DNA of 64,000 nt from Dyadobacter sp. SG02 (GTDB lineage: Bacteria > Bacteroidota > Bacteroidia > Cytophagales > Spirosomataceae): positions 124,001 to 188,000 of the forward strand of contig NZ_FNYL01000003.1 in the NCBI RefSeq assembly GCF_900109045.1. Reading direction: 5' to 3'. Position numbers and translations under genes: made by a program. The notes beneath the pieces were generated by a model. That model searched no databases, was not told where the DNA came from, and saw nothing but the letters and a program-made list of their open reading frames with translations. Below are positions 28,201 through 34,618 of the stretch, piece after piece (position 1 is the first letter of the stretch; the number at the start of each line of letters is the position of its first letter).

Positions 28201-28343
28201 GTGCCCTTGATGAGGATGCTGGCACCGGGAAGGTAACCGTCCGCCGATTGTACTTTGCCTTTGATGCTCAGGTCTTGCGCAAAACCTGTTCCGGAGAGGA
28301 ACAGCAAGACCCATAGGAAGCCTAGTGTAAAGACTTTCTTCAT
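25206..28343 (-). CDS. SusC/RagA-family TonB-dependent outer-membrane transporter
   Basis: 1045 residues. Signal peptide (to about residue 22), then a carboxypeptidase-D-like domain (IKGKVQSADGYLPGASILIKG, shortened to QSADGYLPGASILIKG, residues 28-105), the plug (NPDDVESINVLKGPSAAALYG near 210) and a 22-strand barrel ending in Phe-Asn-Leu. NGVVLITTKSG near residue 235 closes the plug. It imports oligomers or chelates with energy from TonB, working with the SusD-like lipoprotein encoded next. A clear TonB box is not evident. The pair is an isolated susCD unit. Confidence 0.93.
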   Translation of the reverse strand: MKKVFTLGFLWVLLFLSGTGFAQDLSIKGKVQSADGYLPGASILIKGTSRGSTTDTNGDFTLTAPANATLVVSFIGYKTMEIPVGSKTVFDIMLENDATQFNEIVVTALGIAREKKALGYAVQEVSGKTLTQARETNLVNSLSGRLAGVQITNSNGAPGSSSRMIIRGASSIGSNNQPLFVVDGVPVDNSNFGSGTGIDYGNAAAAINPDDVESINVLKGPSAAALYGSRGANGVVLITTKSGKGTKGIGVSVNSNTAFESPFRLPEWQNEYGQGAAGQFAYVDGKGGGKGDGVDESWGPRLDGRLIPQFDSPVAADGTRTPTPWIAHPDNVDKFFETGRTFTNSVAVTGSSDKADFRLAFTNLDQTGILPNTDYKRRTVSLNASWNLTSKLSIRATGNYIKDGSDNRNNFGLYFIWFGRQVDMDKLKAYKKPGSIYQYNWNDNYWTNPYYLLNESTRANEKDRLYGNFSATYKFTSWLSLTARTGTDFYEDRRKTKSAARQAIIGTSALYDAYNEEQIFVRESNSDFLLNATHKFGDFDITANIGGNHRSNYAQRNYMGATELAIPRVYNFGNSRQKLVGENSYIKKTVNSLYAAANLGFRNYLFLDLTARNDWSSTLPANNRSYFYPSAAVSAIVTDIFDIKSSVLSFAKLRAGVAQVGNDTDPYRLVSTYKYENAWGSTPSLSENNAMLNADLKPEITSSYEIGADIRLWQNRVGLDVTYYNKVSKNQILDVNISNATGFLSKLLNAGKIKNSGIEIQLTATPVKLDKFSWDIGINWAKNNNKVVALDGGLTTYQLNNSYNALTQATSSNSFRGLSVEARVGQPYGTFFGKGFLRAPDGQIVYDSQGYPMIDPVSRVLGSFTPDWIGGISNTFTYKGFSLSTLIDMKQGGDIFSQSINIGRYTGVLKETTFGREDGVVGQGVVNIGTSAAPEYVPNEKRISSEEYHHKYYLLTNNENTIFDASYIKLREVKLTYMLSGKVFNKLPFRDIAISIVGRNLALLKSNLPHIDPETSYYNDGNLQGIENGQIPTTKTMGFNISFNL

Positions 28344-28717
28344 AATTGATTAAGTAATGGAGTGAAACAGTTAGGTATTCTCTTAAAAACAGAAGAATCT
28401 TCTATTTTTAATTAATTTCAAAAAATATAGCATTGATAAAAAGCATTTTGATAAAATATTCGGCGACAAAAGCTATTTTATTTAAAATTTAATATTTTAA
28501 AATGAGATGTTTATACGCAGTTACAGGAAGCAGCAACTGGCTGAGTGTGAGAGTGCGGGGTTATGACTGCATTTGGTCGCTCAGCGATTTCGCGGGAGTG
28601 GTCTGCATTTAGGGGTATTATTGAAAGTAAGCGGCGTTTGAATTGCTATATTTGCATTCTGTTCAAAATGAGCGGCCCTGTGCCGTTCACATTCGCATAT
28701 TTCGAATATAGCTTTAA
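28344..28717. promoter_or_regulatory. Divergent intergenic region susC / thrA
   Basis: 374 bases without a full gene. The part near susC (28380-28505) is strongly A+T-rich. Near thrA, TATATTTG at 28647-28654 matches the Bacteroidota -7 box TAnnTTTG. A 17-codon frame follows it and reaches the thrA start. Confidence 0.5.
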
Positions 28718-28721
28718 ATGA
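28668..28721 (+). CDS. Possible 17-residue leader peptide of thrA
   Basis: ATG at 28668 opens a frame MSGPVPFTFAYFEYSFK that stops with TGA at 28719-28721, overlapping the thrA ATG (ATGA). It starts about 14 bases after the -7 box. It has only one Thr and no Ile run, so it is not a classical threonine attenuator; it could couple translation or be a chance frame. Confidence 0.25.
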   Translation: MSGPVPFTFAYFEYSFK

Positions 28722-31174
28722 AGGTTCTTAAATTTGGCGGCACCTCTGTCGGATCGGTCGACAGTATCAAAACGGTAATCAGTATCCTCGAAGAAAATCT
28801 GTCCAAAGGCGAGCGCATTGCGGTCGTTTTTTCTGCCATGGGCGGAGTAACGAACAGGCTCATCGAAATCGGGAAAATGGCGGCCGCCGGCAATACGGAA
28901 TATGTCGAATTTTTGAAAGGCGTGGAGGAAAGACACTTCGCGGTCGTACGCGGGTTGATTCCTGTGAAAAACCAGAGCAGTACGTTTGCCGCTGTGCGTG
29001 GGCTTTTCAATGAGCTGGAAGACATTCTTCGCGGCGTTTCCTGGATACGGGAACTGTCCGAACGCACGCTCGACCTCATTATGAGCTTCGGAGAGCGGCT
29101 TTCGACGCTGGTCATCACCGAAATCCTCAAAAGCAAAGGCGTCGCCGCCGAGTTTTGCGACGCGCGCCAGGTCATCCGCACCAATGCTACCTATGGCATG
29201 GGCGATGTCAATTTTGAAGTTACCAATCATTTAATATTGGAGCATTTCGCGAAAAGCACGGCGTTGCAATGCGTGACCGGCTTTATCGCCTCTACCGCCG
29301 AGGGCGTCACGACGACGCTCGGCCGCGGCGGCTCCGATTACACCGCTTCCATTCTCGGTGCGGCGCTCGAAGCCGAGTCGATCGAGATCTGGACGGACGT
29401 CGACGGTATGATGACCGCCGACCCGCGCAAGGTCGCGAACGCATTCACGATCCCTTCCATTTCCTATGCGGAAGCGATGGAGCTGTCGCATTTTGGCGCG
29501 AAGGTGATCTACCCGCCGAGTTTGCAGCCTGCATTTGCCAAAAATATCACCCTGAAAGTCCTGAATACTTTCAACACCGATTTCGAAGGCACGTACGTTC
29601 AGAAATCCGCTAACGGTAAGGAATATGTGATCACAGGCATTTCGTCCATCGACGAGATCGCGCTCGTGAATATCCAAGGCAGCGGGATGATCGGCGTGGC
29701 GGGTATTTCCGGGCGTTTGTTCACGGCGCTTTCCAACAATGCCATTAGTGTGATCCTGATCTCGCAGGCATCTTCGGAGCATTCGATCTGTTTCTCAATA
29801 GACCCGAAGAATGCGCAGAAAGCGATTGACGTGCTCGAAAAAGAATTTGCTACGGAGATTGGTCTGGGGCATATCGATGGTATTTCAGTGGAGAAAAACC
29901 TCTCTATCGTCGCTATTGTGGGTGAGGGGATGAAGAAAAACACCGGTATTTCGGGTAAGCTGTTCTCGGCTTTGGGTAAAAACGGTATCAATGTAGTGGC
30001 CACCGCGCAGGGCTCTTCGGAGTTGAATATTTCGGTGGTTATCTCAAAAAGCGACCTTTCCAAAGCACTGAACGCGATTCATGGCGTATTCTTCCAATCG
30101 GAAACGCGCTCGCTGAACCTGTTTATCGTCGGGGTAGGATTGATCGGCGGAACGTTGATCGAACAAATCCGCAATCAGACGAAATACCTGCGCGAGGAAA
30201 AGCTGTTGAACCTGAATATCGCCGGTTTGTCCAATACCAAAAAAATGCTCCTCGACCCGGACGGCATCAAACCCGAAAACTGGCGCGACCGCGTGATGGA
30301 CGAGGGCGTGAAAACGAGCCTGCCCGCATTCGTGCAGCGCATGATCGAGCTCAACTTGCCGAACAGCGTTTTTGTGGACTGTACTTCCGATAAGGACATT
30401 GTGCAATATTACCACATGCTGCTGGATGCCAGCATTAGTGTCGTAACACCCAACAAAGTCGCCAACTCGGGCAGCTATTCGGAGTACATCGCATTGCAGC
30501 GGACTGCATTACAGCGCGGCGTGAAATTCCTGTACGAAACCAATGTAGGTGCCGGTTTGCCCATTATCAATACCATTCAGGGATTAATGGCGAGCGGGGA
30601 TAAGTTTTTGAAAATCGAAGCGATCCTCTCGGGAACGCTATCCTATATATTTAACAATTTCGGTGGCGACAACCGCTTTGTGGACGTTGTGAAAGAGGCC
30701 AAAGCCAAAGGCTTCACCGAACCCGACCCACGCGACGACCTCAGCGGTGCCGACGTAGGCCGCAAAATCCTGATCCTTTCCAGAGAGGTAGGGGTGGCAT
30801 TGGAGCCGGAAGAAGTGAAAATCTCACAAATCCTGCCCGGTAACTGCCTGAATGCCCCGACAGTGGATGCTTTCTTCGGAGAACTGGAAATCTCCAATGC
30901 ATTCTTCGCCGATATGCAATCCGCGGCCGAAGCCAAAGGAGAGAAACTGCGCTACATCGCGACCCTCGAAAACGGCAAGGCCACCATCGAGCTCAAAACC
31001 GTTGATGCGGCACACCCTTTTTACACGCTCTCAGGCAGCGACAACATCGTATCATTCACCACCGAACGTTACAAAGACCGCCCGCTCGTGATCAAAGGCC
31101 CGGGCGCCGGCGCCGAGGTGACGGCCTCAGGCGTGTTTGCGGATATCATGAGTATCAGTAGCTATTTGGGATAG
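28718..31174 (+). CDS. thrA: Bifunctional aspartokinase / homoserine dehydrogenase
   Basis: 818 residues, the usual length for ThrA. Residues 1-290 are the kinase (start KVLKFGGTSVGS; later TTLGRGGSDYTA). Residues about 305-455 hold two ACT regulatory domains (VNIQGSGMIGVAGISGRLF; VAIVGEGMKKNTGISGKLF). Residues about 462-818 are the dehydrogenase (FIVGVGLIGGTLIEQI for NAD(P); GLPIINTIQGLMASGD; EPDPRDDLSGADVGRK). It catalyses the first and third steps from aspartate toward threonine and methionine and is likely inhibited by threonine through the ACT domains (family knowledge). It heads an operon with the HEPN/MNT pair and thrB. Confidence 0.95.
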   Translation: MKVLKFGGTSVGSVDSIKTVISILEENLSKGERIAVVFSAMGGVTNRLIEIGKMAAAGNTEYVEFLKGVEERHFAVVRGLIPVKNQSSTFAAVRGLFNELEDILRGVSWIRELSERTLDLIMSFGERLSTLVITEILKSKGVAAEFCDARQVIRTNATYGMGDVNFEVTNHLILEHFAKSTALQCVTGFIASTAEGVTTTLGRGGSDYTASILGAALEAESIEIWTDVDGMMTADPRKVANAFTIPSISYAEAMELSHFGAKVIYPPSLQPAFAKNITLKVLNTFNTDFEGTYVQKSANGKEYVITGISSIDEIALVNIQGSGMIGVAGISGRLFTALSNNAISVILISQASSEHSICFSIDPKNAQKAIDVLEKEFATEIGLGHIDGISVEKNLSIVAIVGEGMKKNTGISGKLFSALGKNGINVVATAQGSSELNISVVISKSDLSKALNAIHGVFFQSETRSLNLFIVGVGLIGGTLIEQIRNQTKYLREEKLLNLNIAGLSNTKKMLLDPDGIKPENWRDRVMDEGVKTSLPAFVQRMIELNLPNSVFVDCTSDKDIVQYYHMLLDASISVVTPNKVANSGSYSEYIALQRTALQRGVKFLYETNVGAGLPIINTIQGLMASGDKFLKIEAILSGTLSYIFNNFGGDNRFVDVVKEAKAKGFTEPDPRDDLSGADVGRKILILSREVGVALEPEEVKISQILPGNCLNAPTVDAFFGELEISNAFFADMQSAAEAKGEKLRYIATLENGKATIELKTVDAAHPFYTLSGSDNIVSFTTERYKDRPLVIKGPGAGAEVTASGVFADIMSISSYLG

Positions 31175-31216
31175 AAGGAGTTAAATTGCCGGCGTTATTC
31201 TGAACCATTTTGAGCT

Positions 31217-31555
31217 ATGAGCGACAGGAAAGTACCGGAATCGATAGCGAAGTTGACGGAGGAGTTCGTAGCTGGTATCCGCACGCTTTATGGGGAGCGG
31301 CTCGATAAGGTGATTCTTTTTGGTTCCTATGCCCGTGGAGAGCAGCATGAAGAGTCTGATGTTGACTTTTTGGTAGTTTTGAATGATGAGCGTATAAATG
31401 CATTTGCAGAAATTAGCCGAATGTCCGGCATTAGTGCCGAGCTTGGGCTAAAATATAGTTTTTGGATATCAACGGTTCCTATTTCGATAAACAGGCTGCT
31501 TCAAGGTGAGGTGGCTTTGGCTATTAATGTTCGTAAAGAAGGAATCGTTGTATGA
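31217..31555 (+). CDS. MNT-type nucleotidyltransferase (MntA-like antitoxin)
   Basis: 112 residues. The minimal nucleotidyltransferase motif GSX10DXD is exact: GSYARGEQHEESDVD (near residues 36-50). Such proteins pair with HEPN partners; in studied HepT/MntA systems the MNT protein adds AMP to the HEPN toxin and neutralises it (family knowledge). It starts 42 bases after the thrA stop and its own stop overlaps the HEPN start by ATGA. The sequence is richer in A+T than thrA and thrB, a sign of acquisition. Its place inside a threonine operon is unusual. Confidence 0.85.
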   Translation: MSDRKVPESIAKLTEEFVAGIRTLYGERLDKVILFGSYARGEQHEESDVDFLVVLNDERINAFAEISRMSGISAELGLKYSFWISTVPISINRLLQGEVALAINVRKEGIVV

Positions 31556-31944
31556 CAGAATTAACCGCAGGCCGGATTATGAAAAAGGCTGCGGATTGTT
31601 TGGAGGATGGTAAAGGTGCATATAAGCTCGGGCTTTATGAAGCTTGTGTCAACCGTGCCTATTACACCATGTTCCATTCGGTCCAGGCCTTGTTTTTTGT
31701 GTCGGGAATTAAAACTAAAACCCACGCAGGAGCGCACTATAAGTTTCGCGAATTGTATTTGAGGACTGGCTTTCTGGATTCCACATTGAATATCAGAATT
31801 CAAAGGACATTCGAAAAAAGGAATTTTGGTGACTATGACTATGATGAAGTAGCGGAGCATGAGGCGCAGGAGTCTATTGAAGACGCTGTTGTCTTCTTTG
31901 AATCCGTTCTTCAATATTTAAAGGAAAACAACCATTTACAGTGA
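31552..31944 (+). CDS. HEPN-domain protein (putative RNase toxin)
   Basis: 130 residues, mostly helical. The HEPN active motif RX4-6H appears as RAYYTMFH (near residues 36-43), in a context typical of PF05168-type HEPN proteins. HEPN toxins are ribonucleases that cut RNA when free; the two Tyr beside the motif could be targets for AMP addition by the partner (inference). It overlaps the MNT gene by ATGA and thrB by GTGA, so all three genes appear translationally linked. An alternative is a non-toxic HEPN partner with some other nucleotide-related role. Confidence 0.82.
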   Translation: MTELTAGRIMKKAADCLEDGKGAYKLGLYEACVNRAYYTMFHSVQALFFVSGIKTKTHAGAHYKFRELYLRTGFLDSTLNIRIQRTFEKRNFGDYDYDEVAEHEAQESIEDAVVFFESVLQYLKENNHLQ

Positions 31945-32873
31945 ATTCAGTAAAAGCTTTTGCGCCGGCGACAGTCGCTAATGTGTCGTGTGGGTTTGAT
32001 ATTTTCGGGTTTGCCATTCAGGAGCCGGGGGATACGGTCGAGTTGTACAAGCGTGACGAGCCGGGCGTTGTCATTACGGATATCACGGGTGACGAAGGAC
32101 GGCTGCCACGCCAGGCGGAGAAGAACTCGGTGACGGTGGTGATGCTGGCTTTGCTGAAACATCTGGGTATCAAAGACCTGGGCTGCGAAGTAGTTTTGCG
32201 CAAAAATATGCCTCTCGGCAGTGGAATGGGTTCCAGTGCGGCGAGCGCCGTGGCGGGTGTGGTAGCGATGAACGAGTTGCTGGGTAATCCTTTAAGCCGT
32301 AGAGAATTGCTGCCTTTCGCGATGGAAGGCGAACGTATTGCGTCGGGTTCGGCACATGCGGATAACGTGGGGCCGTCGCTTTTGGGCGGTTTTGTTGTGA
32401 TCCGTAGCTACAACCCGCTGGATATCTTCACGATCCCGGTGCCTGACGATCTTTATTGCACGCTCGTGCATCCCGATATCGAGATCAATACCAAAGATGC
32501 CCGCTTCATTCTGCGCAACGAGGTTTCGCTGAAAAATACCATTGCTCAAATGGGCAATGTCGCTGGCCTTGTAGCCGGTTTGATGAAAGCGGATTACGAC
32601 CTCATCAGCCGTTCGATGGTGGATGTGATAATTGAGCCGGTACGCTCCATTTTGATCCCTGAATTCAAGGAAGTAAAGCAGGCGGCTATTTCGAATGGGG
32701 CACTGGGGTGCAGCATTTCCGGCGCGGGACCTTCTATGTTTGCACTCAGTAGAGGCATCGAGAATGCTCAGAATGCAGGAAAAGCCATGCAGGAGCGGTT
32801 CGCGAGTGCGGGGATCGAGTCGGCGGTGCACGTGTCCGGGATTAACCAGGGCGGGGCGATGGTGCTTCAATGA
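31941..32873 (+). CDS. thrB: Homoserine kinase
   Basis: 310 residues with a GTG start that overlaps the HEPN stop (GTGA). GHMP kinase features: the N-terminal SVKAFAPATVANVSCGFDIFG, the ATP loop MPLGSGMGSSAASAVAG (near residues 91-107) and the C-terminal CSISGAGPSMFAL. It phosphorylates homoserine in threonine synthesis, downstream of ThrA. The following gene is not thrC, so threonine synthase must be encoded elsewhere. The stop codon TGA is the first part of an octamer repeat (32871-32902). Because its start overlaps the HEPN gene, its expression may depend on translation of the HEPN gene. Confidence 0.94.
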   Translation: MNSVKAFAPATVANVSCGFDIFGFAIQEPGDTVELYKRDEPGVVITDITGDEGRLPRQAEKNSVTVVMLALLKHLGIKDLGCEVVLRKNMPLGSGMGSSAASAVAGVVAMNELLGNPLSRRELLPFAMEGERIASGSAHADNVGPSLLGGFVVIRSYNPLDIFTIPVPDDLYCTLVHPDIEINTKDARFILRNEVSLKNTIAQMGNVAGLVAGLMKADYDLISRSMVDVIIEPVRSILIPEFKEVKQAAISNGALGCSISGAGPSMFALSRGIENAQNAGKAMQERFASAGIESAVHVSGINQGGAMVLQ

Positions 32874-32902
32874 TTGAATGAGCCGCCGTGGAAAGGGTAA
32901 TG
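32871..32902 (+). repeat. Octamer-type repeat at the thrB stop codon
   Basis: TGATTGAATGAGCCGCCGTGG followed by AAAGGGTAATG closely matches 47131-47162 (TGAGTGAATGAGCCGCAGTGG then AACGGGGAATG). It begins with the stop codon itself. The rest of the 161-base gap to 33035 has nothing I recognise. Confidence 0.6.
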
Positions 32903-33034
32903 TGTAGGCGCAGCTGATTTAAGTGCAGAGGAAAATGCCGTTAGGCATGTAACAACAATTCATTTTTGGCGATAATGTGAACTTTCAGGCTCGCGAATCG
33001 CGTTAAAATGAACAGATAATAAAACATTAGAAAA

Positions 33035-33361
33035 ATGGTTACGGTAAGCGATACAGCCAAAAATAAAATTGTAGAACTCCGCAAGGCTGACGGTTTCGAC
33101 GACGATTATCAGATTCGCGTGGGGGTGCTCGGCGGCGGTTGTTCGGGTTTGACATATAATCTCGAATTCAATTCCGAATCGAAGCCGAATGATATGGTTT
33201 TTGAGGACAAAGGAGTGAAGATTATCGTAGACAAAAAGAGCCTGCTGTACCTGGCTGGAACGACCCTCGATTTTAGCGACGGGTTGAACGGAAAGGGTTT
33301 CCAGTTCATCAATCCTAACGCCACCCGTACTTGCGGTTGCGGCGAAAGCTTCGCGGTATAA
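33035..33361 (+). CDS. HesB/IscA-family iron-sulfur carrier
   Basis: 108 residues, typical A-type carrier size. The three conserved cysteines are present: GGCSGLTY (near residue 38) and CGCGESF at the C-terminus. It holds or transfers Fe-S clusters in the cytoplasm. It is a single gene with a strong terminator; no suf or isc genes are next to it. Whether it is closest to ErpA, SufA or IscA cannot be told by eye. Confidence 0.93.
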   Translation: MVTVSDTAKNKIVELRKADGFDDDYQIRVGVLGGGCSGLTYNLEFNSESKPNDMVFEDKGVKIIVDKKSLLYLAGTTLDFSDGLNGKGFQFINPNATRTCGCGESFAV

Positions 33362-33387
33362 TTAAATTATTAAAATATTTTATTTTG

Positions 33388-33424
33388 AAAAAACGCGCTC
33401 CGAAACCCGGAACGCGTTTTTTTT
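33388..33424 (+). terminator. Strong Rho-independent terminator
   Basis: AAAAAACGCG pairs with CGCGTTTTTT; inside, TCCG pairs with CGGA past one mismatch. A T-tract of eight follows. It lies 27 bases after the Fe-S carrier stop. Confidence 0.9.
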
Positions 33425-33495
33425 ATCGTTTTGAATGGGTTTATTTTGAACCGTCTTTTTACACACCGCATTACGGAACGTTTAAATCCACTTGA

Positions 33496-34395
33496 ATGAA
33501 ACCAACTCTTTTGATTTTGGCTGCCGGCATCGGTAGCAGATACGGAGGTATCAAGCAGCTCGACCAGTTCGGTCCCAACGGAGAAACCATCATAGATTAT
33601 TCTTTATACGACGCCATTCGCGCAGGTTTTGGAAAGGTAGTTTTTATCGTACGCCAGGAGATCAAGGAAAGCGCCGAGGCCATTTTCGCCCCGAAACTGA
33701 AAGGTAAGATTGACTTTGACTTTGCAATTCAGGGAATCCAGTCATATGTCCCCGAAGATTTAGGCAGCGTAGAACGCACCAAGCCCTGGGGAACGGGCCA
33801 TGCCACTCTTTGCGCCTGGGAACAGACCGACACGCCGTTTGCCGTGATCAATGCCGACGACTTCTATGGTCGCGACGCATTTGAAACGATGGCGCAATTC
33901 CTGCAAACCGATACCAACGACAAGCAGCATGCAATGATCGGCTACGAGCTGAAACGTACGCTTTCCGAGAACGGCACCGTTTCTCGCGGCGTATGCGTCG
34001 AGCGCGAAGACCACAACCTGGATTCCGTCGTGGAACGTACCAAAATCTTTGAAGAAAACGGCACAATCTATTTCGAAGAAGGCGAAACCCGCACCGAACT
34101 CGCGCCCGAAACGCCGGTATCGATGAACTTCTGGGGTTTCAAACCCTCGATGTTCCCCATCACCAAAGACCTTTTCGAAAAATACGCCCGCGAAAATATC
34201 AACACGCCGAAAGCAGAATTCTACATCCCGACGGTGATGACGCACATCATCAAAGACGGCCTGGGAGATTGCCGGGTATTTCGCATTGCTTCCGACTGGT
34301 TCGGGGTGACTTACCCGGAGGACAAGCCATCGGTGCAGGCATCGCTGAATGCGCTGCATGAGGCGGAGGTGTATCCTGGGAAGTTGTGGGATTAG
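33496..34395 (+). CDS. Sugar-phosphate nucleotidyltransferase-like protein
   Basis: 299 residues. The N-terminal signature LILAAGIGSRYGGIKQL (residues 5-21) is the nucleotide-binding loop of the NTP-transferase fold, and NADDFYG near residue 119 supplies the metal-binding Asp. KPWGTGHATL near residue 95 fits the product/substrate loop. It should join a sugar phosphate to a nucleotide, but the C-terminal half lacks the hexapeptide repeats of GlmU-type enzymes, and the substrate is unknown. Single gene between two terminators. Confidence 0.85.
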   Translation: MKPTLLILAAGIGSRYGGIKQLDQFGPNGETIIDYSLYDAIRAGFGKVVFIVRQEIKESAEAIFAPKLKGKIDFDFAIQGIQSYVPEDLGSVERTKPWGTGHATLCAWEQTDTPFAVINADDFYGRDAFETMAQFLQTDTNDKQHAMIGYELKRTLSENGTVSRGVCVEREDHNLDSVVERTKIFEENGTIYFEEGETRTELAPETPVSMNFWGFKPSMFPITKDLFEKYARENINTPKAEFYIPTVMTHIIKDGLGDCRVFRIASDWFGVTYPEDKPSVQASLNALHEAEVYPGKLWD

Positions 34396-34436
34396 TGCAT
34401 GGGTGATCCGTTCGTTTGAATCAGGACATATCAACT

Positions 34437-34469
34437 AAAAGGCGTTCGCGAATCTCGTGGACGCCTTTT
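34437..34469 (+). terminator. Terminator after the nucleotidyltransferase
   Basis: AAAAGGCGT (34437-34445) pairs with ACGCCTTTT (34461-34469) around a 15-base loop. Confidence 0.8.
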
Positions 34470-34568
34470 GCATTATCTCTAAGCCTGATCACAATTTGAT
34501 ACCCGACAGACAAGAATGAAGAAAACAATGTCCGATCGGTTAAGAACCAATGAGTTGCCGGAAATAAA

Positions 34569-34598
34569 AAATGCTTCCCGGAATTCCAGGAAGCATTT
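34569..34598 (-). terminator. Terminator of the 917-residue FG-GAP gene
   Basis: AAATGCTTCC (34569-34578) pairs with GGAAGCATTT (34589-34598). The A-run before it gives the U-tract on the minus strand. Confidence 0.75.
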
Positions 34599-34618
34599 CA
34601 AAATATAGGTCGTACTAT

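Noticed and set aside
32874..33034. thrC remnant after thrB
   Set aside because: No reading frame or PLP-enzyme motif; the gap holds only a short repeat.
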